From contig JAJCJC010000002.1 of assembly GCA_020555605.1 (NCBI GenBank), positions 124,001 to 188,000 on the forward strand: 64,000 nucleotides of DNA, given 5' to 3'. The position numbers and the translations under genes were made by a program. This document shows, piece by piece, positions 16,637 to 24,440 of the stretch (positions are counted from its first letter, which is position 1; the number at the start of each line of letters is the position of its first letter). The notes beneath the pieces are model-generated. The model saw only the letters and a list, made by a program, of their open reading frames with translations. It was not told where the DNA came from and made no database searches. This DNA comes from a bacterium 210917-SL.2.15 (GTDB lineage Bacteria; Bacillota; Clostridia; Oscillospirales; Oscillospiraceae).

Positions 16637-18223
16637 TCAGCGCATGTTCTTGGCCACTTCGTGGATGATCTTGCGTAGTTCTTCTTCATTGATGGGGATG
16701 CCGCCCGCCTGGTTCTTGCCGGTGCAGCAACCCACGCTGATCGCATTCTGACCGGGCGCAGCCAACACGCTCTCCAGCGTTGCGCTGCCGCAGCAACTGC
16801 TGCCCTGTTCTGCCTTGACCTGATCCAACAGTTCTTTGAGTTTCGGATTGACCTGTAGGATCGAATCCACATTGCGGATGGGATACACGACTTTCTTGAT
16901 ATTGATCAGCTGCAGCGGAGTTACATTCTCCGAGGTAGCGCTGCCACCGCAGGTGCCGCAGCCCAAGGTGAACGCAGGTGCAAGACCGGTGCACATACCT
17001 GTGCCGCCCTGGCTGCCGCCGACGTTAATGAGAATGCGGGACGCAGGCTTGATGGAGAAAGCCTTGGCGACCTCCGGGTTCTCCGTATGAACGCTCATGG
17101 TGTGGCCGATGCCGTTCTCAAGCAGCTTGAAACTCAGTTCACAGGCTTCATTGCAATCCTTCACCACATAGAATGCCAGCACGGTGGTCAGCTTTTCATA
17201 AGAGAGGGGATAAGCGGGGCCGACGCCGTCCTGCTTACCCAGGAGCACCTTAGTGCCCTCGGGAACCGCAACACCGGCAGCATCTGCAATGTACCTCGCA
17301 CTTCTACCGACGAACTTGGCGTTCATGGAAGTACCGTTCTTGAAGAGCAGCTTACAGACCTTGGCCGTCTCATCGGCCGTCATGAAATAGCCGCCCTGTG
17401 CACGGAACTCATCCATAACCTGGCTGGCAATGCACTCATCCACCACAACAGACTGCTCCGAGGCACAGATCGTGCCGTTATCAAAGGTCTTGCTGCCGAT
17501 GATATCTGCCACAGACTGGCGGATGTTGGCGCTGCGCTCGATATAGGAAGGAGAGTTACCCGCGCCCACGCCCAGAGCCGGCTTGCCGGCGCTGTAGGCC
17601 GCCTTGACCATGCCAGGACCGCCGGTAGCAATAATCATGCTGACTTCCTTGGCATGCATCAACTCATTGGTCGATTCCATGGTGGGAGTTTCCACACACT
17701 GAATGACGTTCTTCGGAGCGCCGGCTTCCTCGGCTGCCTGGGCCATCAGATCCGCGGCCAGCTTGGTGCACTTGAACGCAGAGGGATGGGGGGCAAATAC
17801 GATCGCATCTCTGGCCTTCATGGCGATCATTGCTTTATAGATCGCCGTGGAGGTCGGGTTGGTGGAGGGCACAATACCCATAACCAGACCCATGGGTTCC
17901 GCCACGGAAGTGACCTTATTGGCAGTATCCTGTGCCACCACGCCGATGGTTTTCATATCTTTGATATAGTTATAAACGAACTGCGCTGCCAGATAGTTCT
18001 TAAAAACCTTATCCTCTACCTTGCCGAAACCGGTCTCTTCCACTGCCATCTTGGCCAAGGTGATGGCATTATCAATGGCCTTTTTGACCATATTGCGCAG
18101 GATGCGGTCAACCTGCTCTTCAGTATAATTCGCAAACTGCTGTGCAGCGACCTTACCCTGTCTTGCCAGGACTCTTGCCTCCTGAATGGACTGTACGTCT
18201 TTATCCAATGTTTCCAGTTTCAT
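16637..18223 (-). CDS. CoA-acylating aldehyde dehydrogenase with C-terminal encapsulation peptide
   Basis: The protein has 528 residues. It has an aldehyde dehydrogenase core with SAEPMGLVMGIVPSTNPTSTA-like cofactor region, SMIIATGGPGMVKAAYSAGK and the catalytic Cys in DNGTICASEQ (Cys253). The core ends near residue 455. A Cys-rich linker follows (SSCCGSATLES, ISVGCCTGKN), then INEEELRKIIHEVAKNMR (511-528), an amphipathic helix with the form of an encapsulation peptide. It would oxidise the lyase-derived aldehyde to acyl-CoA with NAD, as CutF/PduP/EutE do. Clustered cysteines in the linker are unusual and could bind metal or form disulfides. Confidence 0.92.
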   Translation of the reverse strand: MKLETLDKDVQSIQEARVLARQGKVAAQQFANYTEEQVDRILRNMVKKAIDNAITLAKMAVEETGFGKVEDKVFKNYLAAQFVYNYIKDMKTIGVVAQDTANKVTSVAEPMGLVMGIVPSTNPTSTAIYKAMIAMKARDAIVFAPHPSAFKCTKLAADLMAQAAEEAGAPKNVIQCVETPTMESTNELMHAKEVSMIIATGGPGMVKAAYSAGKPALGVGAGNSPSYIERSANIRQSVADIIGSKTFDNGTICASEQSVVVDECIASQVMDEFRAQGGYFMTADETAKVCKLLFKNGTSMNAKFVGRSARYIADAAGVAVPEGTKVLLGKQDGVGPAYPLSYEKLTTVLAFYVVKDCNEACELSFKLLENGIGHTMSVHTENPEVAKAFSIKPASRILINVGGSQGGTGMCTGLAPAFTLGCGTCGGSATSENVTPLQLINIKKVVYPIRNVDSILQVNPKLKELLDQVKAEQGSSCCGSATLESVLAAPGQNAISVGCCTGKNQAGGIPINEEELRKIIHEVAKNMR

Positions 18224-18254
18224 ACTTGGTCTCCTTTTTTCTATAAACTCAAAT

Positions 18255-18803
18255 TTACATCAGCGACTGAATCAAAACCGGCGAGGGAGACGGGATCACT
18301 TCAAAGTTCACCATCAGGCCCTTACCCTGTACGATTTCCTTGCCAGCGTCCGTGCCGGATTTCACCGCCGCCACATCGCCCGTATAAGTAAAGAAGGACT
18401 TGCCGCCCAGGCCATTGCCCAAGCGCAGCTCAACGCCTTCCAGATCCGCCGCCTTGAGAATCGCATCCGCGGTTTCCAGCATGGCAGCAATGGAAAACGA
18501 TTCCATGATACCCAAGGCGTTGATCCCTTCGGTGCAGGTGGCACCGGTGATAGCCGGGAACACCTGGGGATGGACATTCGGGATCACCATAGAATCAATG
18601 TAATATTCGCCGGCTTCCCGCTCTCCTGTTTCAACCGAAGTTTTCACAGCCGCCACATCGCCATGTACAATGGCCACGTACTTGCCGGGGCAGGATGTGC
18701 TCGCGGTAACGACTTCCACTTCGGAGACCTTGACCATTTGGTCCGCCGCATAAATGCCGCGCGCAATGCTGGAAAACTCCACCATTCCAATCGCTCTCTG
18801 CAT
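18255..18803 (-). CDS. pduT: PduT-type tandem-BMC trimer (BMC-T), probable Fe-S pore
   Basis: The start is set at the ATG 18803, five bases after the PduS stop and with GGAGG upstream, giving 182 residues. Both halves are BMC domains (AIGMVEFSSIARGIYAADQM and ALGIMESFSIAAMLETADAI). With this start the Cys of STSCPGKYVAIVHGDVAAV is residue 38, the position that in PduT binds a 4Fe-4S cluster at the trimer pore. It would carry electrons across the shell with PduS, encoded directly upstream. Confidence 0.92.
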   Translation of the reverse strand: MQRAIGMVEFSSIARGIYAADQMVKVSEVEVVTASTSCPGKYVAIVHGDVAAVKTSVETGEREAGEYYIDSMVIPNVHPQVFPAITGATCTEGINALGIMESFSIAAMLETADAILKAADLEGVELRLGNGLGGKSFFTYTGDVAAVKSGTDAGKEIVQGKGLMVNFEVIPSPSPVLIQSLM

Positions 18804-18807
18804 TTCC

Positions 18808-20133
18808 TTATCCTCCAATCTCAATATATCTGTCTGTGATGCTCAGCACCTTACCGCTGATGGACGCATGGATCGGCGCTCCCAGTTTGCCTTCCTGGAT
18901 CTTTCCGATCATCTGGCCGGCTTCCACATGGTCGCCCACTGCAACGATCGGCTCGCACGGAGCGCCCACGCACTGGCCCAGCGCGATATGAACGTTGTTC
19001 ACCTTCAAATCGGTATCCACCATCGGGGCCTTGCAGTCATAGGCTGTCAGGCCAAGTCTGGCCACCAAGCGCTTGCTCGGAACCTTTCGATATTCCCGTG
19101 CCGCTCTGGTTTCATACTGTTCCGTCTTGCGCTCATAGCGCAGCTTCTGTTCCATAACCTCGTTGCGGAAGCGGAGATTGTTCAATCTCGGATGCAGTCC
19201 TGCAGGGCAGGAGAAATACTCACAGAGGTTGCACTGGCAGCACAGCAGTGCATTGAGCTTGCCGCCCACATCATCGATGTTATAGCCGCCGATGCGCATC
19301 AGCTTATGCGGCTGCATATCGTGCCCCAGAAGATAGCGGGGGCACAGGTCCGTACACATGCGGCACTGCTCGCAGGCAGAGCGGTTAACCCGCCGGGCCG
19401 CCTCCATGGTACAACTCTTCTTCTGGATCAGCGGATGGTCCTTGTGAAGAATGATAAAGCCTTTGTTCTTTTTGGTGATATAACCACTGAAATCGGTCAG
19501 CAGCGGTCCCATCATCGGGCCGCCGTCAATGACCGCGTAATCTTCAAAATTTTCAATGCCGGAAAGTTTCAGCACGTCCAGAATCGGCGTTCCTACCGGC
19601 ACCTTAACGGTAACATGGTTCGGAATATCGCCGGCCAGCGTGATGTACTTTTCCGTCACACTCTGTCCGTTGGACGCTTTATAAATATTCAATGCCGTTT
19701 CCACATTGCAGACTACACAGCCCACATTGATCGGGATTCCGGCTTCGGGAACGATGCGGCCTGTCGTTTCATACACCAGGACCTGTTCGTCACCGGCAGG
19801 ATACATATCCGGCAAAATACCGATCTTCACATAATCCGAAAACCCAAGCGCCTGAATGCGCTCTTCCAGAATCGCAATGACATCCTTATGTTTGCCCTTG
19901 ATGCCGATGATTGCCTGATCGGCGCCGACCAGACGGCCGGCCATTTCAAAGCCCCGAATGACGTCGTCGGGGAAAAACTCCATTAACTGCTGGTCCACCC
20001 GCAGCAACGGCTCGCACTCTGCGCCGTTGAGCAGAATATAATCCGCCTTGGCAGCCAGCTTAACATGCGTCGGGAATCCGGCGCCGCCTGCGCCGATAAT
20101 ACCCGCATCCTTGATCATCTCTAACAATTCCAT
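18808..20133 (-). CDS. pduS: PduS-type flavin/Fe-S oxidoreductase (RnfC-like)
   Basis: The start is at 20133, with GGAGG five bases upstream; an ATG at 20145 directly after the previous stop has no such site. The protein has 441 residues. An RnfC/NuoF-like flavin and NADH region (GIIGAGGAGFPTHVKLAAKA, LLNGAECEPLL) is followed by two 4Fe-4S motifs, CEQCRMCTDLCP and CCQCNLCEYFSCP, and a C-terminal SLBB/biotinyl-like region (GAPIHASISGKVLSI). PduS reduces corrin in B12 systems; in compartments without B12 it probably oxidises NADH and passes electrons to PduT. Confidence 0.93.
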   Translation of the reverse strand: MELLEMIKDAGIIGAGGAGFPTHVKLAAKADYILLNGAECEPLLRVDQQLMEFFPDDVIRGFEMAGRLVGADQAIIGIKGKHKDVIAILEERIQALGFSDYVKIGILPDMYPAGDEQVLVYETTGRIVPEAGIPINVGCVVCNVETALNIYKASNGQSVTEKYITLAGDIPNHVTVKVPVGTPILDVLKLSGIENFEDYAVIDGGPMMGPLLTDFSGYITKKNKGFIILHKDHPLIQKKSCTMEAARRVNRSACEQCRMCTDLCPRYLLGHDMQPHKLMRIGGYNIDDVGGKLNALLCCQCNLCEYFSCPAGLHPRLNNLRFRNEVMEQKLRYERKTEQYETRAAREYRKVPSKRLVARLGLTAYDCKAPMVDTDLKVNNVHIALGQCVGAPCEPIVAVGDHVEAGQMIGKIQEGKLGAPIHASISGKVLSITDRYIEIGG

Positions 20134-20145
20134 ACCTGCCTCCAT

Positions 20146-20991
20146 CTACATAATGATTTCTTTCGTGCAGCTCTTTGCAATTCCCAGCGGCGTCACAAAC
20201 ATGGGATTCTTGGGTTTATAGGTCGGAATCCCGACGTATTTCTCCACAACATTTTCAATCCCGGTCAGGCAGCAGGTACCTCCGACCAGATAAATTTCTT
20301 CCACGTCATGCCCCGCAACGCATCGTTTAATGATATCTGCTACTTTTTCAATTGTCGGTTTCAGAACCGGCAGCAGTTCTTTGTGGTGTTTGGGATCTCT
20401 TTTATAGTGTTCCGCTTCCTCAAAATCCAGATGCAGCGCACCGGCAACCACAAGTGTAAAATGGGTTCCACCGGTAGGCTCATCAATCACCTCGGTCACC
20501 ACGCCGTCTTTCAAGATCGATATGCCGGTCGTTCCGCCGCCGACATCAACGACAGCGCCGTTTTTGATATTCAGAATCGCATTGGCAGCAGTAGGCTCAT
20601 CCAAAACACGGGTCAACTCAAACCCTGCCGCCTGTACCACATTTTTGATCACACCAGAGTCCAAGGAGGCGGTTCCCGGTGGAATAGCAGCTGCGGCATA
20701 AAGCAGCTCTGTCCCGAGCTTTTTTTCCAAGCTTTCCTTCATTTCCCGAACAATCCGAACTGCGCCAATATAGTCCACAACCATGCCGTCGCGAACAACA
20801 TCCGCATACTGATATGCACCGGCAACCGGCTGAAACTGTTCATTCAAAACAACGACGACCACGCAGGCTGTTCCAAGATCGACACCGGTATAATACACCC
20901 GAGACTGTTCCACAATGGGGTGCTTTGTGACGTTCTCAAAGGTGTCGATCAGCGCGTCACACTCCTGAAATCTTTCATCGGCCGCCTTCAT
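20146..20991 (-). CDS. eutJ: EutJ-type actin-like ATPase/chaperone
   Basis: The protein has 281 residues: VYYTGVDLGTACVVVVVLNE is the phosphate-1 motif, GAVVDVGGGTTGISIL the phosphate-2 motif and EIYLVGGTCCLTGIENVVEK the adenosine motif, with DEPTAANAI typical of the Hsp70/actin fold. EutJ is thought to be a chaperone for compartment enzymes; its exact role is not established. GGGAGG precedes the ATG. Confidence 0.92.
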   Translation of the reverse strand: MKAADERFQECDALIDTFENVTKHPIVEQSRVYYTGVDLGTACVVVVVLNEQFQPVAGAYQYADVVRDGMVVDYIGAVRIVREMKESLEKKLGTELLYAAAAIPPGTASLDSGVIKNVVQAAGFELTRVLDEPTAANAILNIKNGAVVDVGGGTTGISILKDGVVTEVIDEPTGGTHFTLVVAGALHLDFEEAEHYKRDPKHHKELLPVLKPTIEKVADIIKRCVAGHDVEEIYLVGGTCCLTGIENVVEKYVGIPTYKPKNPMFVTPLGIAKSCTKEIIM

Positions 20992-21011
20992 AATGCCTCC
21001 CTTTGGAATGC

Positions 21012-22337
21012 TCAGCGGAGGGAAAATCCGCTGGTCAGTGTGCAGCTTCTCTTGCAGGCAAAATCACGCGCGGTCGTAATGCCTTCGCCCGTGACATTTG
21101 CAATCGTAAAGCTCGCCATTTCCTCTCCGTTCAGGCCGATGCCCGCCAGGGAGGAACCGTTCTTGATAAAAATCGTCGTATTCATAACCTTTGCAGCCTT
21201 GCTCAACCGGTCGATACACTGAGAGTGGACCATCGCCGTATGGCGGTATCCCTGCTCTGTAAACCGTGCCGTTTCGAGAGCCTCGTCAAAGTCTGCCGCC
21301 GCTACCAGCGGCACCACAGGCATCAGGCACTCTTCCAGCACCAGCGGGTGCTTGGCAAAGGTGCGCACCACGACCAGCCGCACCGGGCGGTTGGGATGGA
21401 TGCCCGCTTCCTCCAAGATATCCATGGCGCTTTTGCCTTCCATCTTGCGAACCATCTTCATATCATGATTCAGAACCGTTTTGGTCAGCTGGAGCATCTC
21501 CGTTTCGTTGTCGATGTAATAAACGCCGTTTTCCTCCAGCTGCTTGACAAACTCGGGAATAATGGACTCCACCGCCACAATACACTTTTCACTGATGCAC
21601 ATAATGTTGTTGTCAAACGAAGCGCCGTCGGAAATATCTTTGGCCGCCTTGGCCAAATCCGCCGTCTCATCCACAATGGCCACCGGATTGGCAGGGCCGC
21701 CGGCGATGACACGTTTCGGACTGCACAGTGCATGGCTCATCATCTTTCTGCCGCCGGTGGCCACCACCAGCGCCACATCAGGATGATTGATGATCTCTGT
21801 GAGAAGGTCATTGCGGGATTCCGGCAGTGTCACCACCAGGTTCTGAATGCCGCAGGTCTCCTCGATGGCCTCGTTGATCTTCTCCGTCAGGAACTGCGAG
21901 GTCTCCATGCAGCGGGGGTTTGGAATACTGATAACAGAATTGCCCGCGGCCAGCATGCTGATCACATTGTTGATCATCGTTGCACACGGATTGGTCGCGG
22001 GGTAAATTGCGAGGACAACGCCGTAAGGAGCCTGCTCGTGCAGCGTCATGCCATGGTCGCCGGTGACAACCTCGGAGATCAGATCTTCCACGCCGGGCGT
22101 TTTATCCAGCGCTAGAACCAGTTTGATGATCTTGTCGCGGACATTGCCCATGCATGTTTCCGCATACTCCCGCTCTGCAATCTCCTGAAGATAGGGACGC
22201 AGCTTGACCCGGATGGCGGTAATAATATCCCGCCTGCAGTTCAGACTCCGGGAGGAATACTCCTCAAAGGCCTGCAAAGAGGCACACACGGCCAAATTTA
22301 CGATATGTATCTGCTTATCCTGCGCATTGTAATCCAT
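21012..22337 (-). CDS. Second CoA-acylating aldehyde dehydrogenase (EutE/PduP type)
   Basis: The protein has 441 residues. The cofactor region QAPYGVVLAIYPATNPCATM, LVVATGGRKMMSHALCSPKR and the catalytic Cys in DNNIMCISEK (Cys247) place it in the EutE/PduP family. No clear terminal encapsulation helix is visible. It is only distantly similar to the 528-residue enzyme of the same operon. Two acylating dehydrogenases in one compartment suggest different substrates or a shift in cofactor balance. GGAGG precedes the ATG. Confidence 0.92.
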   Translation of the reverse strand: MDYNAQDKQIHIVNLAVCASLQAFEEYSSRSLNCRRDIITAIRVKLRPYLQEIAEREYAETCMGNVRDKIIKLVLALDKTPGVEDLISEVVTGDHGMTLHEQAPYGVVLAIYPATNPCATMINNVISMLAAGNSVISIPNPRCMETSQFLTEKINEAIEETCGIQNLVVTLPESRNDLLTEIINHPDVALVVATGGRKMMSHALCSPKRVIAGGPANPVAIVDETADLAKAAKDISDGASFDNNIMCISEKCIVAVESIIPEFVKQLEENGVYYIDNETEMLQLTKTVLNHDMKMVRKMEGKSAMDILEEAGIHPNRPVRLVVVRTFAKHPLVLEECLMPVVPLVAAADFDEALETARFTEQGYRHTAMVHSQCIDRLSKAAKVMNTTIFIKNGSSLAGIGLNGEEMASFTIANVTGEGITTARDFACKRSCTLTSGFSLR

Positions 22338-22351
22338 AGCTGTGCCTCCAT

Positions 22352-23071
22352 TTACTCCTCAACGATCCGAATACCGAATTTTTCTACATGCTCTTTTGCA
22401 AGAGCTGTCAGAACATCTCCGGCATGAATCTGAAATTCTCCGCTCTGCGGAACATCCCGCAGGTCCTGCATGGTGATAAACCTTGCCTTACTCTGCGGCT
22501 TCACTTCTGCTCTGACACTTTTGAAATGCTGGTTACAGGAATCCTCATCTTCCACAAAACATATCCCATAAGATTTCACATCCTGATAATAGGAGAGAAT
22601 CTTCTTCCGGTATGCCGCCGGCTCTTTTCCTGTGAACATCGGAACTTCTTTCTTCATGTACACACGAAGTCCGCCCTCGATGCACTGTCTGATCCAGCTG
22701 CCTTCAAAATCCTCCGAAAGACACAGTGCCGTTTTAATCACGCGATCCCGGCACGGTATCGGGAAGATCGTTATGGACCCCTCCGCGGGAGCATGCAAGT
22801 CGCCGTAAACGGCGACTGTGCATACTCCCACATTGGAAAAACGTTCTTCATTCGCATCCCGCTCCGGCAGGACAATCACCCTTTGGTACTTGCCCTCAGC
22901 GGCTTTCAGCGCCGGCATATACTGGCTGTCCGGACAATCCTGCCAACCTTTCGGGAATATGAAATATGCTTTTGGCAAAGATGATGAATCCACATTCGAA
23001 GTCAGCGATTCTCCCTCGCTCACGCGGCGAAGAACCTCCCGGATGATCTGTCGAATCTGTTGCTCATCCAT
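22352..23071 (-). CDS. Microcompartment-targeted protein, flavoprotein-like fold (family uncertain)
   Basis: The protein has 239 residues. Residues 1-17 (MDEQQIRQIIREVLRRV) are a textbook amphipathic encapsulation peptide, followed by a Ser-rich linker. The body (LPKAYFIFPKGWQDC; FPIPCRDRVIKTALCLSEDF) resembles the flavoprotein (Dfp-like) family sometimes seen in compartment loci. The C-terminus (GDVLTALAKEHVEKFGIRIV) matches a motif common at the ends of several compartment proteins. I cannot name the reaction. It is the first gene after the 3'-most gene of repeat copy 1. Confidence 0.65.
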   Translation of the reverse strand: MDEQQIRQIIREVLRRVSEGESLTSNVDSSSLPKAYFIFPKGWQDCPDSQYMPALKAAEGKYQRVIVLPERDANEERFSNVGVCTVAVYGDLHAPAEGSITIFPIPCRDRVIKTALCLSEDFEGSWIRQCIEGGLRVYMKKEVPMFTGKEPAAYRKKILSYYQDVKSYGICFVEDEDSCNQHFKSVRAEVKPQSKARFITMQDLRDVPQSGEFQIHAGDVLTALAKEHVEKFGIRIVEE

Positions 23072-23121
23072 TGCCGTTCACCTTTCTCAGCCTAAGCTTT
23101 TCTGCTTGCGCAGCTACGCCG

Positions 23122-23436
23122 TTATTCGGACTTACCGGCTCCGGTATAACCGCCGCCGTTGGGCTTCGAAGGCAAAATATTCTCGACCTCAACATGGGGT
23201 CTGGGGATGACATGGACGCCAATCAGTTCGCCAATGCGCTGGGCAGCCGCTGCGCCGGCATCCGTCGCCGCCTTCACTGCGCCCACGTCGCCGCGGACCA
23301 TTACCGTCACAAGGCCGCCGCCTACGTGCACCTTCCCGATCAGCGTTACGTTGGCCGCCTTGACCATCGCATCCGCCGCTTCAATCGATCCGATCAGACC
23401 TTTGGTCTCGATCATTCCCAATGCTTCTGATGTCAT
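23122..23436 (-). CDS. BMC-H shell protein, copy 1 of duplicated module
   Basis: The protein has 104 residues, PduA/PduJ-like ([33 protein letters not shown]). Residues through LPS of ENILPS are encoded identically in the second copy; the tail [14 protein letters not shown] is unique because the repeat boundary (23171) falls inside the gene. The pore-region KVHVGG differs from KEHIGG of the two distal BMC-H genes. Confidence 0.95.
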   Translation of the reverse strand: MTSEALGMIETKGLIGSIEAADAMVKAANVTLIGKVHVGGGLVTVMVRGDVGAVKAATDAGAAAAQRIGELIGVHVIPRPHVEVENILPSKPNGGGYTGAGKSE

Positions 23437-23480
23437 TGCTCTTTACCTCCATTTATATTCGTTTTGCTTGCTTGCTTCTC

Positions 23481-24401
23481 TCAGCCTCCGACCACGCAGT
23501 TCAGCCCATGGCTCAGAACCACCTGCCGGAAAACCTCCGCCTCGTCCCGCGGGAGGGACTTGATCTCATAACCCATCGTGTATGCCTTGCCCAGCATCTC
23601 GTACTTACTTTCTCCCAGCGTGTGGTACGGCAGCACATGCACCGTATCCACCCCAAGGGATTTCGCAAATTCCGCAATCCGGTGGAATTCCTCTTCAAAT
23701 GCATTCACCGTCGGGATCGTCGGCACCCGGATGATCACCTTATTGGCCATCTTCACGATCTTCGCCGCATTCTTCCGGATCTTCTCATTGCTCACGCCCG
23801 TTACCCGCTTGTGTACCTCAGGGTCTGTGGACTTGCAGTCCATCAGCACCAGATCCACATACGGGATCACCGCTTCAATCGCTTCATCCGTTCCGTACGC
23901 CGTCGTTTCGATCGCCGTATCCCAGCCCTGCGCCTTGCACGCTTTCAGCAATTCCCGGGCGAACCGCCACTGTGTCAGCGGTTCTCCGCCCGACAGCGTC
24001 ACACCGCCGCCTGATTTCCGGAAATAATGCGCATCGCGCCGCAGTACCTGGATGATCTCGTTTACGCTCATCACCTCGCCTTTCAGCGTCAGTGCTCCCG
24101 TCGGACATACGTTCACGCATTCCCCGCACCCGATGCACTTCGTCCGGTCCACCCAGCTCGGATTTTCCGGCCCGATCGCACCCTGCCGGCACGCCTTCAT
24201 GCATTTCCCGCACCCGATGCATTTCTTCTGGTCATACATCACATCCGGTTCGATCCTCTGCGACTCCGGATTGCAGCACCACAGGCAGGAGAGCGGACAG
24301 CCCTTCAAGAATACGATGGATCGAATCCCCGGGCCGTCATTTACCGAAAAGCGCTGGATATCAAATACGACACCCTTCTCCTGGTAATTTACAGTTGCCA
24401 C
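23481..24401 (-). CDS. GRE-activating radical SAM enzyme, copy 1
   Basis: The protein has 306 residues. The SAM cluster motif is CPLSCLWC (CxxxCxxC) near residue 35. Two extra 4Fe-4S sets follow (CIGCGKCMKACRQG and CIGCGECVNVCPTG), typical of activases for non-PFL glycyl radical enzymes. GGGVTLSGGEPLTQ is the SAM-binding GGE motif. It generates the glycyl radical on the adjacent GRE. Its translation is identical to that of copy 2 at 30078-30998. Confidence 0.96.
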   Translation of the reverse strand: MATVNYQEKGVVFDIQRFSVNDGPGIRSIVFLKGCPLSCLWCCNPESQRIEPDVMYDQKKCIGCGKCMKACRQGAIGPENPSWVDRTKCIGCGECVNVCPTGALTLKGEVMSVNEIIQVLRRDAHYFRKSGGGVTLSGGEPLTQWRFARELLKACKAQGWDTAIETTAYGTDEAIEAVIPYVDLVLMDCKSTDPEVHKRVTGVSNEKIRKNAAKIVKMANKVIIRVPTIPTVNAFEEEFHRIAEFAKSLGVDTVHVLPYHTLGESKYEMLGKAYTMGYEIKSLPRDEAEVFRQVVLSHGLNCVVGG

Positions 24402-24440
24402 GGTACTTTACCTCCTGCTCCCTTCGCTTTTTCTCGCTGA

